Shown here piece after piece: positions 42,898 to 51,304 of a stretch of 64,000 bases of DNA. Within the stretch, counting starts at the first letter, position 1. Each line of letters opens with the position of its first letter. Source of the stretch: a bacterium. GTDB lineage: Bacteria; UBA10199; 2-02-FULL-44-16; JAAZCA01. The translations under genes were made by a program, and so were the position numbers. The notes below the pieces were generated by a model. It was not told where the DNA came from. It saw only the letters and a program-made list of their open reading frames with translations, and made no database searches. Location of the stretch: the NCBI GenBank assembly GCA_021810905.1, contig JAJZQH010000001.1, forward strand, positions 248,001 to 312,000. The letters are read 5' to 3'.

Positions 42898-44375
42898 CGT
42901 ACCCCTCCCACTGCCGCCGCGGCCGCACGCAACATCTCGCCCAGCGAAGATGGAACGATCATGCCCAGCGCAAGAACGGCGACTGCCAATACAGCCGGGG
43001 GAATCAAGGCCAGAGCAGCCTCGCGGCCGCGCGTTTCATTCGATTCGTCACCGCCCTGCGCCATTCGAAGCATCGTGACCGCCATTCCAGCGAACGCGAT
43101 CGCGAGCAATACGAGGTAAAGGACGGCAATAAAAGATCTCCCTTGGCCGAGGGCTCCGGAGAGAATCGTAAATTCGCTGACAAACGTACCGAAGGGAGGC
43201 GAACCCGTGATCGCAAAAAGCCCGGCGACCCACAATATGCCGGTCATCGGAAGCCGCCCGAGCAATCCGGTCACTTCCGAAGCCCGCTTGGTGCGATAGA
43301 AACTCAGGATATTGCCCGCCGCGAAGAATAGCATCCCCTTTGCCAGCGAGTGGTTTACGGCGTGAAACATCGAGCCGAACGTGGCGATACCGCCGATGCC
43401 AACACCCACGGCCAGGATACCCATGTGTTCCACGCTCGAGTAGGCCAGCATGCGCTTGTAGTCAGCCTGACCCACTATCAGCGCCGCCGCTACCGCCATC
43501 GAGACCAGCCCAAGCAGAAGGAGAAGACCCTGCCCGAACTCTGCGAATCCTGCAGCGACAAGCACCTGCTGCGAGCGAAGTATCGCGAGAAAGGAGCAGT
43601 TGAGCAGCGCGCCCGAGAGCAGCGCAGATACAGCGGACGGCGCTTCGCTGTGGGCGTCTGGAAGCCACGTGTGCATCGGCGCAAGGCCCATCTTCGTCCC
43701 GTAGCCGACCAGCAGGAGAACGAACGCGGCCTTGAGCCACACCGCATTCAGCAATCCGCCCCGCGCCTGGTCGATCATCTGCGCGAGAAGCATCGAGCCG
43801 CCGACGCCGCGCGAGGGTAACGCCACGGCGAGGAAGAAATTGCCGAGCAATGCCAAGGCTATACCTACGGAACAGATGAGCAGATATTTCCACGCTGCCT
43901 CAAGCGAGCGGCGGTGACGGTGAAAGAATATCAGCGGCGCACTCGCGAGAGTGGTGGCCTCAACCGCCACCCACAGAATTCCGAATTGATGGCTGACGCA
44001 TACGAGCGTCATCGTTGACAGGAACAGAAGCATGCATCCGCAGAAGGTAGCCTCCGGCGCATTGGTGAACAGGAAACCCTCCTCGAAATCCTTCTTCTTC
44101 TCAGCTGACTCCTTGCGAAAACTTACGCGATAGAACGACGCCAGCAGAAAGAGAGCGCTAGCGATGGAGAGAAAGAGAAGGCCAGGCGCATCCATGGCGA
44201 GCCAACCGGAAAGCGCGGGTTTGGGAAAGCCGCACCAACAGAGTGCCGTCATGCACGCATGCGCAGCTGCAGTGACGATCAGCAGCGTACGGCAGACCCA
44301 GGGCTTCCTGATGAAAAAAACCATGGACCCGATCAAAGCGGGTATGAGAATCAATGCCAGAATCATCTGTCCCAA
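42894..44375 (-). CDS. HyfF/NuoN-like antiporter-type membrane subunit
   Basis: A 493-residue membrane protein with about 14 helices. The core shows the antiporter motifs: the lysine in YGTKMGLAPMHTWLPDAHSE, the broken-helix region AVSALLSGALLN, KRMLAYSSVEHMGI and HAVNHSLAKGMLFFAAGN. These residues carry the proton path in Complex I and Hyf. It is the second of two large antiporter-like subunits in the operon. Its stop overlaps the large-subunit start (ATGA) and it begins 13 bp inside the end of the HyfE-like gene, a tight coupling. Confidence 0.9.
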   Translation of the reverse strand: MGQMILALILIPALIGSMVFFIRKPWVCRTLLIVTAAAHACMTALCWCGFPKPALSGWLAMDAPGLLFLSIASALFLLASFYRVSFRKESAEKKKDFEEGFLFTNAPEATFCGCMLLFLSTMTLVCVSHQFGILWVAVEATTLASAPLIFFHRHRRSLEAAWKYLLICSVGIALALLGNFFLAVALPSRGVGGSMLLAQMIDQARGGLLNAVWLKAAFVLLLVGYGTKMGLAPMHTWLPDAHSEAPSAVSALLSGALLNCSFLAILRSQQVLVAAGFAEFGQGLLLLLGLVSMAVAAALIVGQADYKRMLAYSSVEHMGILAVGVGIGGIATFGSMFHAVNHSLAKGMLFFAAGNILSFYRTKRASEVTGLLGRLPMTGILWVAGLFAITGSPPFGTFVSEFTILSGALGQGRSFIAVLYLVLLAIAFAGMAVTMLRMAQGGDESNETRGREAALALIPPAVLAVAVLALGMIVPSSLGEMLRAAAAAVGGVR

Positions 44376-45016
44376 TCCGTAAGCGCCGACAGCTGACCGA
44401 CGTCGATCGCGTCGTACGCCCGATGAATGTGAAAGATAGCTACGCCCATCACCAGCACTGCGAGGAATGCGTCGATCAAAATACCCAGTTCAACCAGCAA
44501 TCCCGCCTGTATCTCCATTGCAAAACCGAAGGCGAAGATTCCGTTCTCCAACACGATGTAGCCCAACAGCTGCATGAGCGCCGTGCGCCGTGTAACGATG
44601 AGCAGCATGCCGGTGAACATCGTGGCCAGCGCTGCGGGCAGAGCGAGAGGAGAAGCAGTAGCGCCCGGCAACGGCGCACGAGATGCAATCCAGAGAGCTA
44701 TGCCGAGAACGGCCATGCCCGCGACGATCGATGCGGAATACGAGAGCAGTGGAGCACCCTCGCGCCTAACGCCGGTGCCGCGCAGAGAACGATAGAGCAG
44801 CCACGGGAAAGCGATTCCCTTGAGTGCGGCGCTCGCTGCGGCGATCCCAGTCTCGCGCAGCGTAGGCACGCCGCCGCTCGACAAGATCGGCAACAGGCTC
44901 AGGATCGCGCCCTGCATCGCGGCGATACGGATGCACGCGCGCACCCTGCCCGTGCCGAGCAGCATGAGATTCTGCAGCAACAGAACGACCAGTATGAGTC
45001 CGGCCCACGAAATCAC
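44363..45016 (-). CDS. HyfE/NuoK-like membrane subunit
   Basis: A 217-residue protein with about seven transmembrane helices. The C-terminal part carries the NuoK-like VLENGIFAFGFAM with a membrane glutamate and LVELGILIDAFLAVLVMG with a second one, as in HyfE. It sits between the HyfC-like and HyfF-like genes; its stop overlaps the HyfF start and it starts three bases after the HyfC stop. Proton-channel role inferred from the family. Confidence 0.85.
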   Translation of the reverse strand: MISWAGLILVVLLLQNLMLLGTGRVRACIRIAAMQGAILSLLPILSSGGVPTLRETGIAAASAALKGIAFPWLLYRSLRGTGVRREGAPLLSYSASIVAGMAVLGIALWIASRAPLPGATASPLALPAALATMFTGMLLIVTRRTALMQLLGYIVLENGIFAFGFAMEIQAGLLVELGILIDAFLAVLVMGVAIFHIHRAYDAIDVGQLSALTDWDR

Positions 45017-45019
45017 GCA

Positions 45020-45934
45020 TCACCTCATTGAAAACGAAAGCATCAGCGCAAGCAGAGCCAGTGCCCCGGCCCCGGTAAGCAGCTGCGGCACGCGCACGAG
45101 CCGCAGCCGCGCCATCATCGATTCAGTTATTCCGACGGCCACGGCCAACCCGAGCATGCCCCCGACGCGCAGCGCAAGGGACTCAGGCGGCGTGGCGCCC
45201 GCAGGAAGCATTATTCCAACGATCAGCGAACCGAAGAGCCATAATTTCAGGGAAGCGCTCCACGTGATAAACGCGAAGTCGACTCCGCCGTGATCCAGCA
45301 CCATCACTTCATGGATCATCGTGAGTTCGAGGTGCGTGGTCGGATCGTCCACCGGGATGCGGCAATTCTCCGCGAGGAGCACGACGAACATGGCAGCGAT
45401 TGCCAGCACGAGCGTGGGGCCAGACGTCGACCAGTGCGCCGCGCCGTATTGACCGTAAATTCCCGCGAGCGAAGCGCTCCCCGCTTCTCGCGCCAGAGCC
45501 GCAAGCGCGAGCAAGAGCGCCGGCTCCGCCATCGCGGAATACGCGGCTTCGCGCGAAGCGCCCATTCCCTCAAAGGCAGATCCGGTATCCAGGGCCGCGA
45601 GTATCGTGAAGAACCTCGCGAGGCCGAAGAGATAGGCAAAGACAATCAGGTCGCCCTGGAACGAAAAGACCGCCGGCACGGTGCCGCACGGCATAAACAA
45701 CGCAGCGGTGAAGGCCGCGGCCGCGCCCGTCGCCGGGCCGGCAATGAAGATCCAGCTCGTAGTGCGGCTGATGGCTGCGCCCTTGTGCATCAGCTTCCAG
45801 AGATCATAATAGGTCTGCAAAAGCGGCTGTCCCTTGCGTCCGGCTACGACGGCCTTGGTGCGGTTGATCACTCCCAATAGCAGCGGCGAGAGAACAAGCG
45901 CCAATGCGATGTTTACGGCTGCGAACATTGTCAT
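45020..45934 (-). CDS. HyfC/NuoH-like membrane subunit
   Basis: A 304-residue subunit with about eight helices. It has NRTKAVVAGRKGQPLLQ (the quinone-side loop in NuoH), YYDLWKLMHKG, ENCRIPVDDPTTHLELTMIH and the acidic DHGGVDF loop, the last two closely as in HyfC/HycD. It anchors the peripheral arm to the membrane. The ATG at 45934 overlaps the stop of the upstream NuoL-like gene by four bases; an in-frame GTG at 45952 is less likely. Confidence 0.9.
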   Translation of the reverse strand: MTMFAAVNIALALVLSPLLLGVINRTKAVVAGRKGQPLLQTYYDLWKLMHKGAAISRTTSWIFIAGPATGAAAAFTAALFMPCGTVPAVFSFQGDLIVFAYLFGLARFFTILAALDTGSAFEGMGASREAAYSAMAEPALLLALAALAREAGSASLAGIYGQYGAAHWSTSGPTLVLAIAAMFVVLLAENCRIPVDDPTTHLELTMIHEVMVLDHGGVDFAFITWSASLKLWLFGSLIVGIMLPAGATPPESLALRVGGMLGLAVAVGITESMMARLRLVRVPQLLTGAGALALLALMLSFSMR

Positions 45935-47913
45935 CGTCCCCCGAAGCTCCACGCCAGCAGCGAAATCAACGCCACGGCTATATAAAGGATATAGAGATGC
46001 ACGTTACCGTGCTGGATCACGCGGAAGCGCGCGAGCCACGACGCCACGGTTGCAAAGAGCGGCTCGAACACATCTTCCCTGGAGAAATCGCGCGCGTGCG
46101 ATGAGAACGACCCTTTTTCAGGGAAGAGCCCATCTACTCCTTCCGCGTGCGAGCGGACGCGCAGAAGCGCGCCGAATGCGCTCGTAAGCGGCTGGGCAAA
46201 GGACGACGCCGTGTACTGCATGCGCGTGGTGGGCGCCGCATATCCGCAGTCCCACGTCACGGTCCGCTTAACCTCGCGCCCGGAGAGGAGGCGCCGCCTG
46301 ACGATCAATGCCGCGGCAGCGACCGCAATGAGCGCGGCGGAGGCGGCTACGAGCATCGTCAGTATCGGCACAGCGCCAGCAAGCGCTGACGCATCGATCG
46401 CACCTGCTGTAAACGAATTGACCGCGGGCGCGAGCATCCTGGGAACAAGCGGCGCTCCGAGCCCTATCGCTATGCAGCCCGCCGCGAGAATCGTCATGGG
46501 CGCGCGCATGGCGAGCGGCGGCTCCGTGCTTGAAGAGGCGGCGTCGCTTCTGGGTTCGCCGAGAAAGATCGTGCCAAAGGCCTTTGCGAAGCATGCAGCC
46601 GCAAGCCCTCCTATGAGCGCCAGCGACGCGATGACCGCGAGGCCCGGCATTGCGCTGAAGACCGTAGCACCCGGAGCGCCGAGCAACGCGAACGCCGCCA
46701 GGTAAATCAGGAATTCGCTCACGAAACCATTGAGCGGAGGAAGGCCGGATATCGCGGCGGAACCCACGAGGAACGAAGCGGCCGTGCGCGGCATCCTCTT
46801 TATCAAACCGCCCAGCCGGTCGATCTCGCCGGTGCCCGCAGCGCGGATCACTGCACCCGCGCCGAGGAAGAGCAGGCCCTTGAAGACGGCGTGATTGATC
46901 ACGTGCAGAAGCGCTCCGCCAAGGGCCAGCGCCGCGACAGCGGGCATGCCGCGCGAAACGCCCACAAGCCCGAGCCCCAGGCCCAGTGCGATAATCCCTA
47001 TGTTCTCGACGCTGTGATAAGCGAGCAACGCCTTGAGCTCGTGCTGCGCCAGCGCGGAGAGCACGCCCATGACTCCGGAGACTGCGCCCACAGCAATCAG
47101 CGTCCATCCCCACCACTCCGCGGGAGCGCCCCATAGCGAAAGCATTCGCATGAGGCCGTAGATCCCGGTCTTGATCATGACGCCCGACATTACGGCCGAG
47201 ACGTGAGACGGGGCCGCAGGGTGCGCTTCGGGAAGCCAGACGTGCATCGGCATGAAGCCCGCCTTTGTGCCGAATCCTACGAGCGCCAGCAAAAACAGCG
47301 CCCCGGCCGAAGGCGCCAAAGAGGCAGCGCCCCGCCACTGCTCGAATTCCATGCTGCCGGTCCTCATCGCCATGAGCGCAAAGAGCGCAAGAAGAAACGC
47401 CGTGCCGATGTGCGTGGCAACGAGATAGGTGATGCCGGCGCGCCGCACGCGCTCGCTCGCATCGTCATGAGTGACCAGGAAAAACGACGAGAGCGCCATC
47501 ACTTCCCAGGAGATCAGGAAGAGCATGCCGTTGCGCGCGATCACTACCATCGCCATGCTCGCCGCGAGTATGCCGAAGAAAAAAGGCGATGCGCCCGCGC
47601 CATCCCTTCCGTGGCCGCGAAGATAGGAATAGCCGTAGACAGCCGACAGGGCGGTCAGCAGAAATATCGGGATGAGAAACAGCGCCGAGAGCGCATCGAG
47701 GCCCACGGAGAAGGATGCGAACGGTATCTGCCATGCATGGCTGAACGAGGAGGACTCGCCGCTGACGAGCGCCCGCGCCGCCGGTATCGAGCCTACGGAT
47801 GCGCCGGCCACCGCCAATGCTGCGGCAATTAAGGCGGGAGCACGCCCCCTCCCTACGATCGAAGGTACGCCTGAAAGCGCAAGTAGCGCGATCGATACGA
47901 ACAGAAGCGCCAT
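45931..47913 (-). CDS. HyfB/NuoL-like antiporter-type membrane subunit
   Basis: The largest subunit of the complex, 660 residues and about 16 helices. It shows the antiporter signature: EVMALSSFFLVTHD with a membrane glutamate, GTKAGFMPMHVWLPEAHPAA with the key lysine, LLAYHSVENIGII and HVINHAVFKGLLFLGAGA. The C-terminal part carries a hydrophilic region (KRTVTWDCGYAAPTTRMQ), as in HyfB and HycC. It follows the HTH-EIIA gene without a gap and overlaps the HyfC-like gene. Confidence 0.92.
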   Translation of the reverse strand: MALLFVSIALLALSGVPSIVGRGRAPALIAAALAVAGASVGSIPAARALVSGESSSFSHAWQIPFASFSVGLDALSALFLIPIFLLTALSAVYGYSYLRGHGRDGAGASPFFFGILAASMAMVVIARNGMLFLISWEVMALSSFFLVTHDDASERVRRAGITYLVATHIGTAFLLALFALMAMRTGSMEFEQWRGAASLAPSAGALFLLALVGFGTKAGFMPMHVWLPEAHPAAPSHVSAVMSGVMIKTGIYGLMRMLSLWGAPAEWWGWTLIAVGAVSGVMGVLSALAQHELKALLAYHSVENIGIIALGLGLGLVGVSRGMPAVAALALGGALLHVINHAVFKGLLFLGAGAVIRAAGTGEIDRLGGLIKRMPRTAASFLVGSAAISGLPPLNGFVSEFLIYLAAFALLGAPGATVFSAMPGLAVIASLALIGGLAAACFAKAFGTIFLGEPRSDAASSSTEPPLAMRAPMTILAAGCIAIGLGAPLVPRMLAPAVNSFTAGAIDASALAGAVPILTMLVAASAALIAVAAAALIVRRRLLSGREVKRTVTWDCGYAAPTTRMQYTASSFAQPLTSAFGALLRVRSHAEGVDGLFPEKGSFSSHARDFSREDVFEPLFATVASWLARFRVIQHGNVHLYILYIAVALISLLAWSFGGR

Positions 47914-48600
47914 CTAGGCACCTCCCCCGCCGACGCGCGATTCGGCCTGGCGCGCGAGGTTCAGGATCTCGTCTCGCGAGGCCTCGCGGAGTATTGCGTC
48001 TTTAAAGCCGGCATCGTGCATGACGAATGCGAGCCTGGAGAGCAGATGCAGATGCGTGCGCACGGTGGGGCTGATGATGGTGAATAGGACGTTGACCGGC
48101 TTACCGTCGATCGCGTCGAAATCGATCGGTTTTTCCAGGAAGCAGAGGGTTATGCCCGGACGCTCCACGTCGAGCACTATAGGGTTTCGCGCGTGCGGAA
48201 TGGCGATCCCGTCGCCGATGCCCGTGGAGCCTAGCGCCTCGCGGGCCAGCAGGACCTTGTGGAGAAAACCGCGGTCCATGTCGTCGGGAAGCCTCAGCAT
48301 GTCGACGACCGACTTGAGCGCGGAGGATTTATCCGAACCGGCGACGCGGTAGAATACCCCCCCTGCCTCCAGCGCATCGGCAAAGGAGGGCAGCGGCCCG
48401 CGTTCGTCCTCCGCAGGATTTGCGACTTCGTCGGCGACCGGCAAGCGTTTGGCAGCAGCCCACTCGAGAATCTCGGGCTTGCTGAAGCGATACTGCTCCT
48501 TCAGGCGATAAGAAGGGATCTCTCCCTTCCCTGCCCATCTATAGATCGTCTTTTCGGAGACATTCAGGAGTGCTGCAACATCTTTGACAGTCAACCTCAT
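47914..48600 (-). CDS. HTH (excisionase/MerR-type) – PTS EIIA fusion regulator
   Basis: A 228-residue protein. The N-terminal HTH_17 domain (1-52: MRLTVKDVAALLNVSEKTIY, then RWAGKGEIPSYRLKEQYRFS) is joined by a Pro/Glu linker to an EIIA-2 domain (about 70-225) with the phospho-histidine H136 in GIAIPHARNP. This type of protein is likely a transcription regulator whose activity follows the phosphorylation state of the PTS. It is the first gene of the hydrogenase-related operon and its stop abuts the HyfB-like start, so it may control that operon. ATG at 48600 has GAGG six bases upstream. Confidence 0.87.
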   Translation of the reverse strand: MRLTVKDVAALLNVSEKTIYRWAGKGEIPSYRLKEQYRFSKPEILEWAAAKRLPVADEVANPAEDERGPLPSFADALEAGGVFYRVAGSDKSSALKSVVDMLRLPDDMDRGFLHKVLLAREALGSTGIGDGIAIPHARNPIVLDVERPGITLCFLEKPIDFDAIDGKPVNVLFTIISPTVRTHLHLLSRLAFVMHDAGFKDAILREASRDEILNLARQAESRVGGGGA

Positions 48601-48723
48601 ATATCGCCTCATCAATTCTTAATTAGCACCAGCTTTGGACAATTCAGGACAGGACAGGTCTTTTGTCTAAGGTATTCTCAAACAGATTGCAAAAAAATTT
48701 ACAAAAAAAGTTGGGATCAAGCG

Positions 48724-49131
48724 TCAGATGACATTGCGTTCAACCAGAAATGCCCCCAGTTTTTTATCCACGGCGATGTCGTGATGGATGAGCCAGTCGG
48801 TGAGAAAGGCGAGAGCCTCTTCGCTGATCGTCTGTTCTCCCTTGAGCGCCCTGGCGCGCAGTTCCTTCACCTTTGCGGTGAAGTCCACGTGGAGCGCCCT
48901 GTGGAGTTCGTACTCAGGATAATCGTGAACGAGCATAAGCTCTTCCTCGGTGCTGAAATTCTGCGTGAAGTAGTCGGTCAGTTCCTCGAAGAGCGCGTCA
49001 TGGACCTGGCTGCCCTTGCCCGCTACGACAGCCTCGTCCAGTTCATTGATCACGGCGACAAGTTTTTTGTGCTGGTCGTCGATGACCTTGACGCCAACGC
49101 TCATATGAGAGCCCCACGATAGAATAGACAT
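48724..49131 (-). CDS. Bacteriohemerythrin with one iron ligand replaced
   Basis: A 135-residue four-helix hemerythrin. Ligands H21 (DDQHKKL), E62 (STEEELM), H77 and H81 (ELHRALHVDF), H117 and D122 (IHHDIAVDKK) are all in place, but the expected histidine at 58 is asparagine (TQNFSTEE, normally HF..EE). The di-iron site would lack one ligand, which may change oxygen binding. ATG at 49131 follows GGAGG. It is 12 bp downstream of asnB in the same direction, so they are probably cotranscribed. Confidence 0.9.
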   Translation of the reverse strand: MSILSWGSHMSVGVKVIDDQHKKLVAVINELDEAVVAGKGSQVHDALFEELTDYFTQNFSTEEELMLVHDYPEYELHRALHVDFTAKVKELRARALKGEQTISEEALAFLTDWLIHHDIAVDKKLGAFLVERNVI

Positions 49132-49143
49132 CGAGTCCTCCAA

Positions 49144-50826
49144 TCATGTCTTTTTATACGCGTCCACGTGTACGTCGCGCACAGCCCTTCCCGACGGATC
49201 GACCATGCGCTGAAAAGATTCGTCCCATTTGAGTGCAACGGGAGTGCTGCATGCGACGCTCGGCTCAAACGGCACACAATCGACAGCCGTGGCGTCGGGG
49301 AAGTGATGCTCGAAGATGCTGCGGTATAGATACGCCTCCTTGGTCTCGGGCGTCTTCACCGGGAACCTCTCAGCTGCCTTCTTGAGCATCTCGTCGCTCA
49401 CTTCATCTTCCGCATGCGCCTTAAGCGAATTGATCCACGAATATCCTACGCCGTCCGAGAACTGCTCCTTCTGGCGCCATAGTATCTCGTCCGGGATGTA
49501 GCCCTCGAACGCCTTTCGCAGGATGTACTTTTCCATCCTCTCAGGCCTGCGGATCATCTTTTCAGCGGGATCGATCATCATCGCAACGTCAAGGAACTCG
49601 CGGTCGAGAAACGGCACGCGCGCCTCCACGCCCCACGCGGCCGTGGCCTTGTTGGCGCGCAGGCAATCGTACTGGTGAAGCTTGTCGATCTTGCGCACCG
49701 TCTCCTCGTGGAATTCGCGCGCGTTCGGGGCCTTGTGAAAGTAGAGATACCCGCCGAAGACTTCGTCGGCGCCTTCTCCGGAGAGGATCATCTTTATGCC
49801 CATGGCCCTGATCTTGCGGGTCATGAGATACATGGGAGTGGCGGCCCTGATGGTGGTGATGTCGAATGTTTCGAGATGATAGATCACGTCCGAGAGCGCA
49901 TCCAGCCCCTCTTGAACCGTGAAGAGGATTTCGTGGTGAATCGCGCCAATATGCTCGGCCACCTTTCTCGCAGCCTTGACGTCCGGCGCTTCCTTCAGGC
50001 CCACGGAGAAGGAATGTATCTGCGGCCACCACGCGGGACTTTTGCCCTCGTTCTCCACCCGGCCGGACTTGAAACGCGAGGCGACCGCGGCGACGATCGA
50101 GGAATCTACGCCGCCGGATATGAGAACCCCGTACGGCACGTCGCACATGAGCTGACGGCGCACGGCCGCCTCAAACGACTCCCGCAGACGCACCAGATCC
50201 AGAGGCTCCGAGGGCATAAAGCCCGGCTCCATCCATTTCGGCTGATAGAAACGCTGGAACCGTTTCTCGTGGCCGAGATAATAATGTCCAGGAGGGAATT
50301 CCTCTATTCGATCGCAAACTCCGGAGAGGGCCTTAAGTTCAGATGCGACATACAAGTGCCCATCCTTGTCCCATCCTATATAGAGCGGCACTACACCGAT
50401 CGGATCACGCGCGATGAGATAGGTATTTTTAGCAGGATCGTAGAGCACAAATGCGAAGATGCCGTTCAGGCTGTTCAGAAAATCCGCGCCCATCTCGTCG
50501 TAGAGATACAATATGCATTCGCAGTCGGATTCGGTTTGAAAATCGTGAGACTCCCTTAGCCCGGCGCGCAGCGATTTGTGGTTATAGATCTCGCCGTTTA
50601 CCGCAAGGACCGTACCCTTGGCCGCATCATATAGAGGCTGCGCCCCGTGCTCGACGTCCACGATGGAAAGCCGCTCGTGGGCCAGGATCGCGCGGTCGTC
50701 GGAAAAGATACCGCTCCAGTCCGGCCCCCTGTGCCGGACCTTCTTGACCATCGATAGGGCGCGCTTGCGCAGCGCGCCAACTTTGTCGGGATCGTTTATA
50801 TCGAGAATCGTAAGGATGCCGCACAT
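49144..50826 (-). CDS. asnB: Asparagine synthetase B (glutamine-hydrolysing)
   Basis: Makes asparagine from aspartate, ATP and glutamine. The 560-residue protein starts MCGIL, with Cys2 as the N-terminal nucleophile of the glutaminase domain (about 1-190; RHRGPDWSG, NGEIYNH). The synthetase domain has the PP-loop SGGVDSSIVAAVA (about 232), LSGEGADEVFGGY and the RVPFLDREFLD region. An SD (GGGGGAAGG) precedes the ATG. Followed by the hemerythrin gene. Confidence 0.95.
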   Translation of the reverse strand: MCGILTILDINDPDKVGALRKRALSMVKKVRHRGPDWSGIFSDDRAILAHERLSIVDVEHGAQPLYDAAKGTVLAVNGEIYNHKSLRAGLRESHDFQTESDCECILYLYDEMGADFLNSLNGIFAFVLYDPAKNTYLIARDPIGVVPLYIGWDKDGHLYVASELKALSGVCDRIEEFPPGHYYLGHEKRFQRFYQPKWMEPGFMPSEPLDLVRLRESFEAAVRRQLMCDVPYGVLISGGVDSSIVAAVASRFKSGRVENEGKSPAWWPQIHSFSVGLKEAPDVKAARKVAEHIGAIHHEILFTVQEGLDALSDVIYHLETFDITTIRAATPMYLMTRKIRAMGIKMILSGEGADEVFGGYLYFHKAPNAREFHEETVRKIDKLHQYDCLRANKATAAWGVEARVPFLDREFLDVAMMIDPAEKMIRRPERMEKYILRKAFEGYIPDEILWRQKEQFSDGVGYSWINSLKAHAEDEVSDEMLKKAAERFPVKTPETKEAYLYRSIFEHHFPDATAVDCVPFEPSVACSTPVALKWDESFQRMVDPSGRAVRDVHVDAYKKT

Positions 50827-50883
50827 GGCCTTCCCCCTGCGTAAGGATATAAAGATTGTTCAAAACTATGGCAAGGAACAAAA

Positions 50884-50909
50884 GACCCCGCGGGTCTACA
50901 CGCGGGGTC
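50884..50909 (-). terminator. Rho-independent terminator of the secreted protein gene
   Basis: GACCCCGCG and CGCGGGGTC form a perfect stem with an eight-base loop and TTTTGTT follows on the minus strand. It lies 25 bp past the stop of the 118-residue secreted protein gene. Confidence 0.88.
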
Positions 50910-50933
50910 TCCTGTTTCATCAGAGATGGTTTC

Positions 50934-51290
50934 TCACTGCTTCTGCATGCAGCGGCAGTTGCAGGACTTCTTCGAGCAATCGAGTATGATCTTCGTGTAC
51001 TTATCGTAGTTGTATTCCGTAGTCGAACCGCTCGTTCCGATCGGCTCTCCATATTCCTTCTTGAACATCTCCTTGTCCGCCGCGACACCCTTGCTCACGT
51101 GCCGCGCGGAATACGCCATGCAGTCGGTCATGCTCGTCACCTGCTCTGGCGTGGCCGTGATGAGTTCGTTTTCCTGCGGCGGATTGTAGACCGGCTGCGA
51201 GTATTTTCCCGCGTGCGCGCTTACTGCTATTCCAAGAACTACGGCACAGATCACCGCTGAACCGAACATCGCCAACCCCATCCTTTTCAT
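50934..51290 (-). CDS. Small secreted cysteine-rich protein (family member 1)
   Basis: A 118-residue exported protein with a signal peptide (about 1-27, SAHA-GK). Its mature part shows EYGEPIGTSGSTTEYNY, then LDCSKKSCNCRC at the C-terminus, with another Cys in TDCMAY. The pattern (D/E)xG(S/E)PI, EYxYxK, CxxKxCxxxC recurs in the protein at 55257-55649, so the two are paralogs. No family recognised. It has its own terminator and a long poly-G SD, GGGGGAAT. Confidence 0.75.
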   Translation of the reverse strand: MKRMGLAMFGSAVICAVVLGIAVSAHAGKYSQPVYNPPQENELITATPEQVTSMTDCMAYSARHVSKGVAADKEMFKKEYGEPIGTSGSTTEYNYDKYTKIILDCSKKSCNCRCMQKQ

Positions 51291-51304
51291 ATATTCCCCC
51301 TTTG

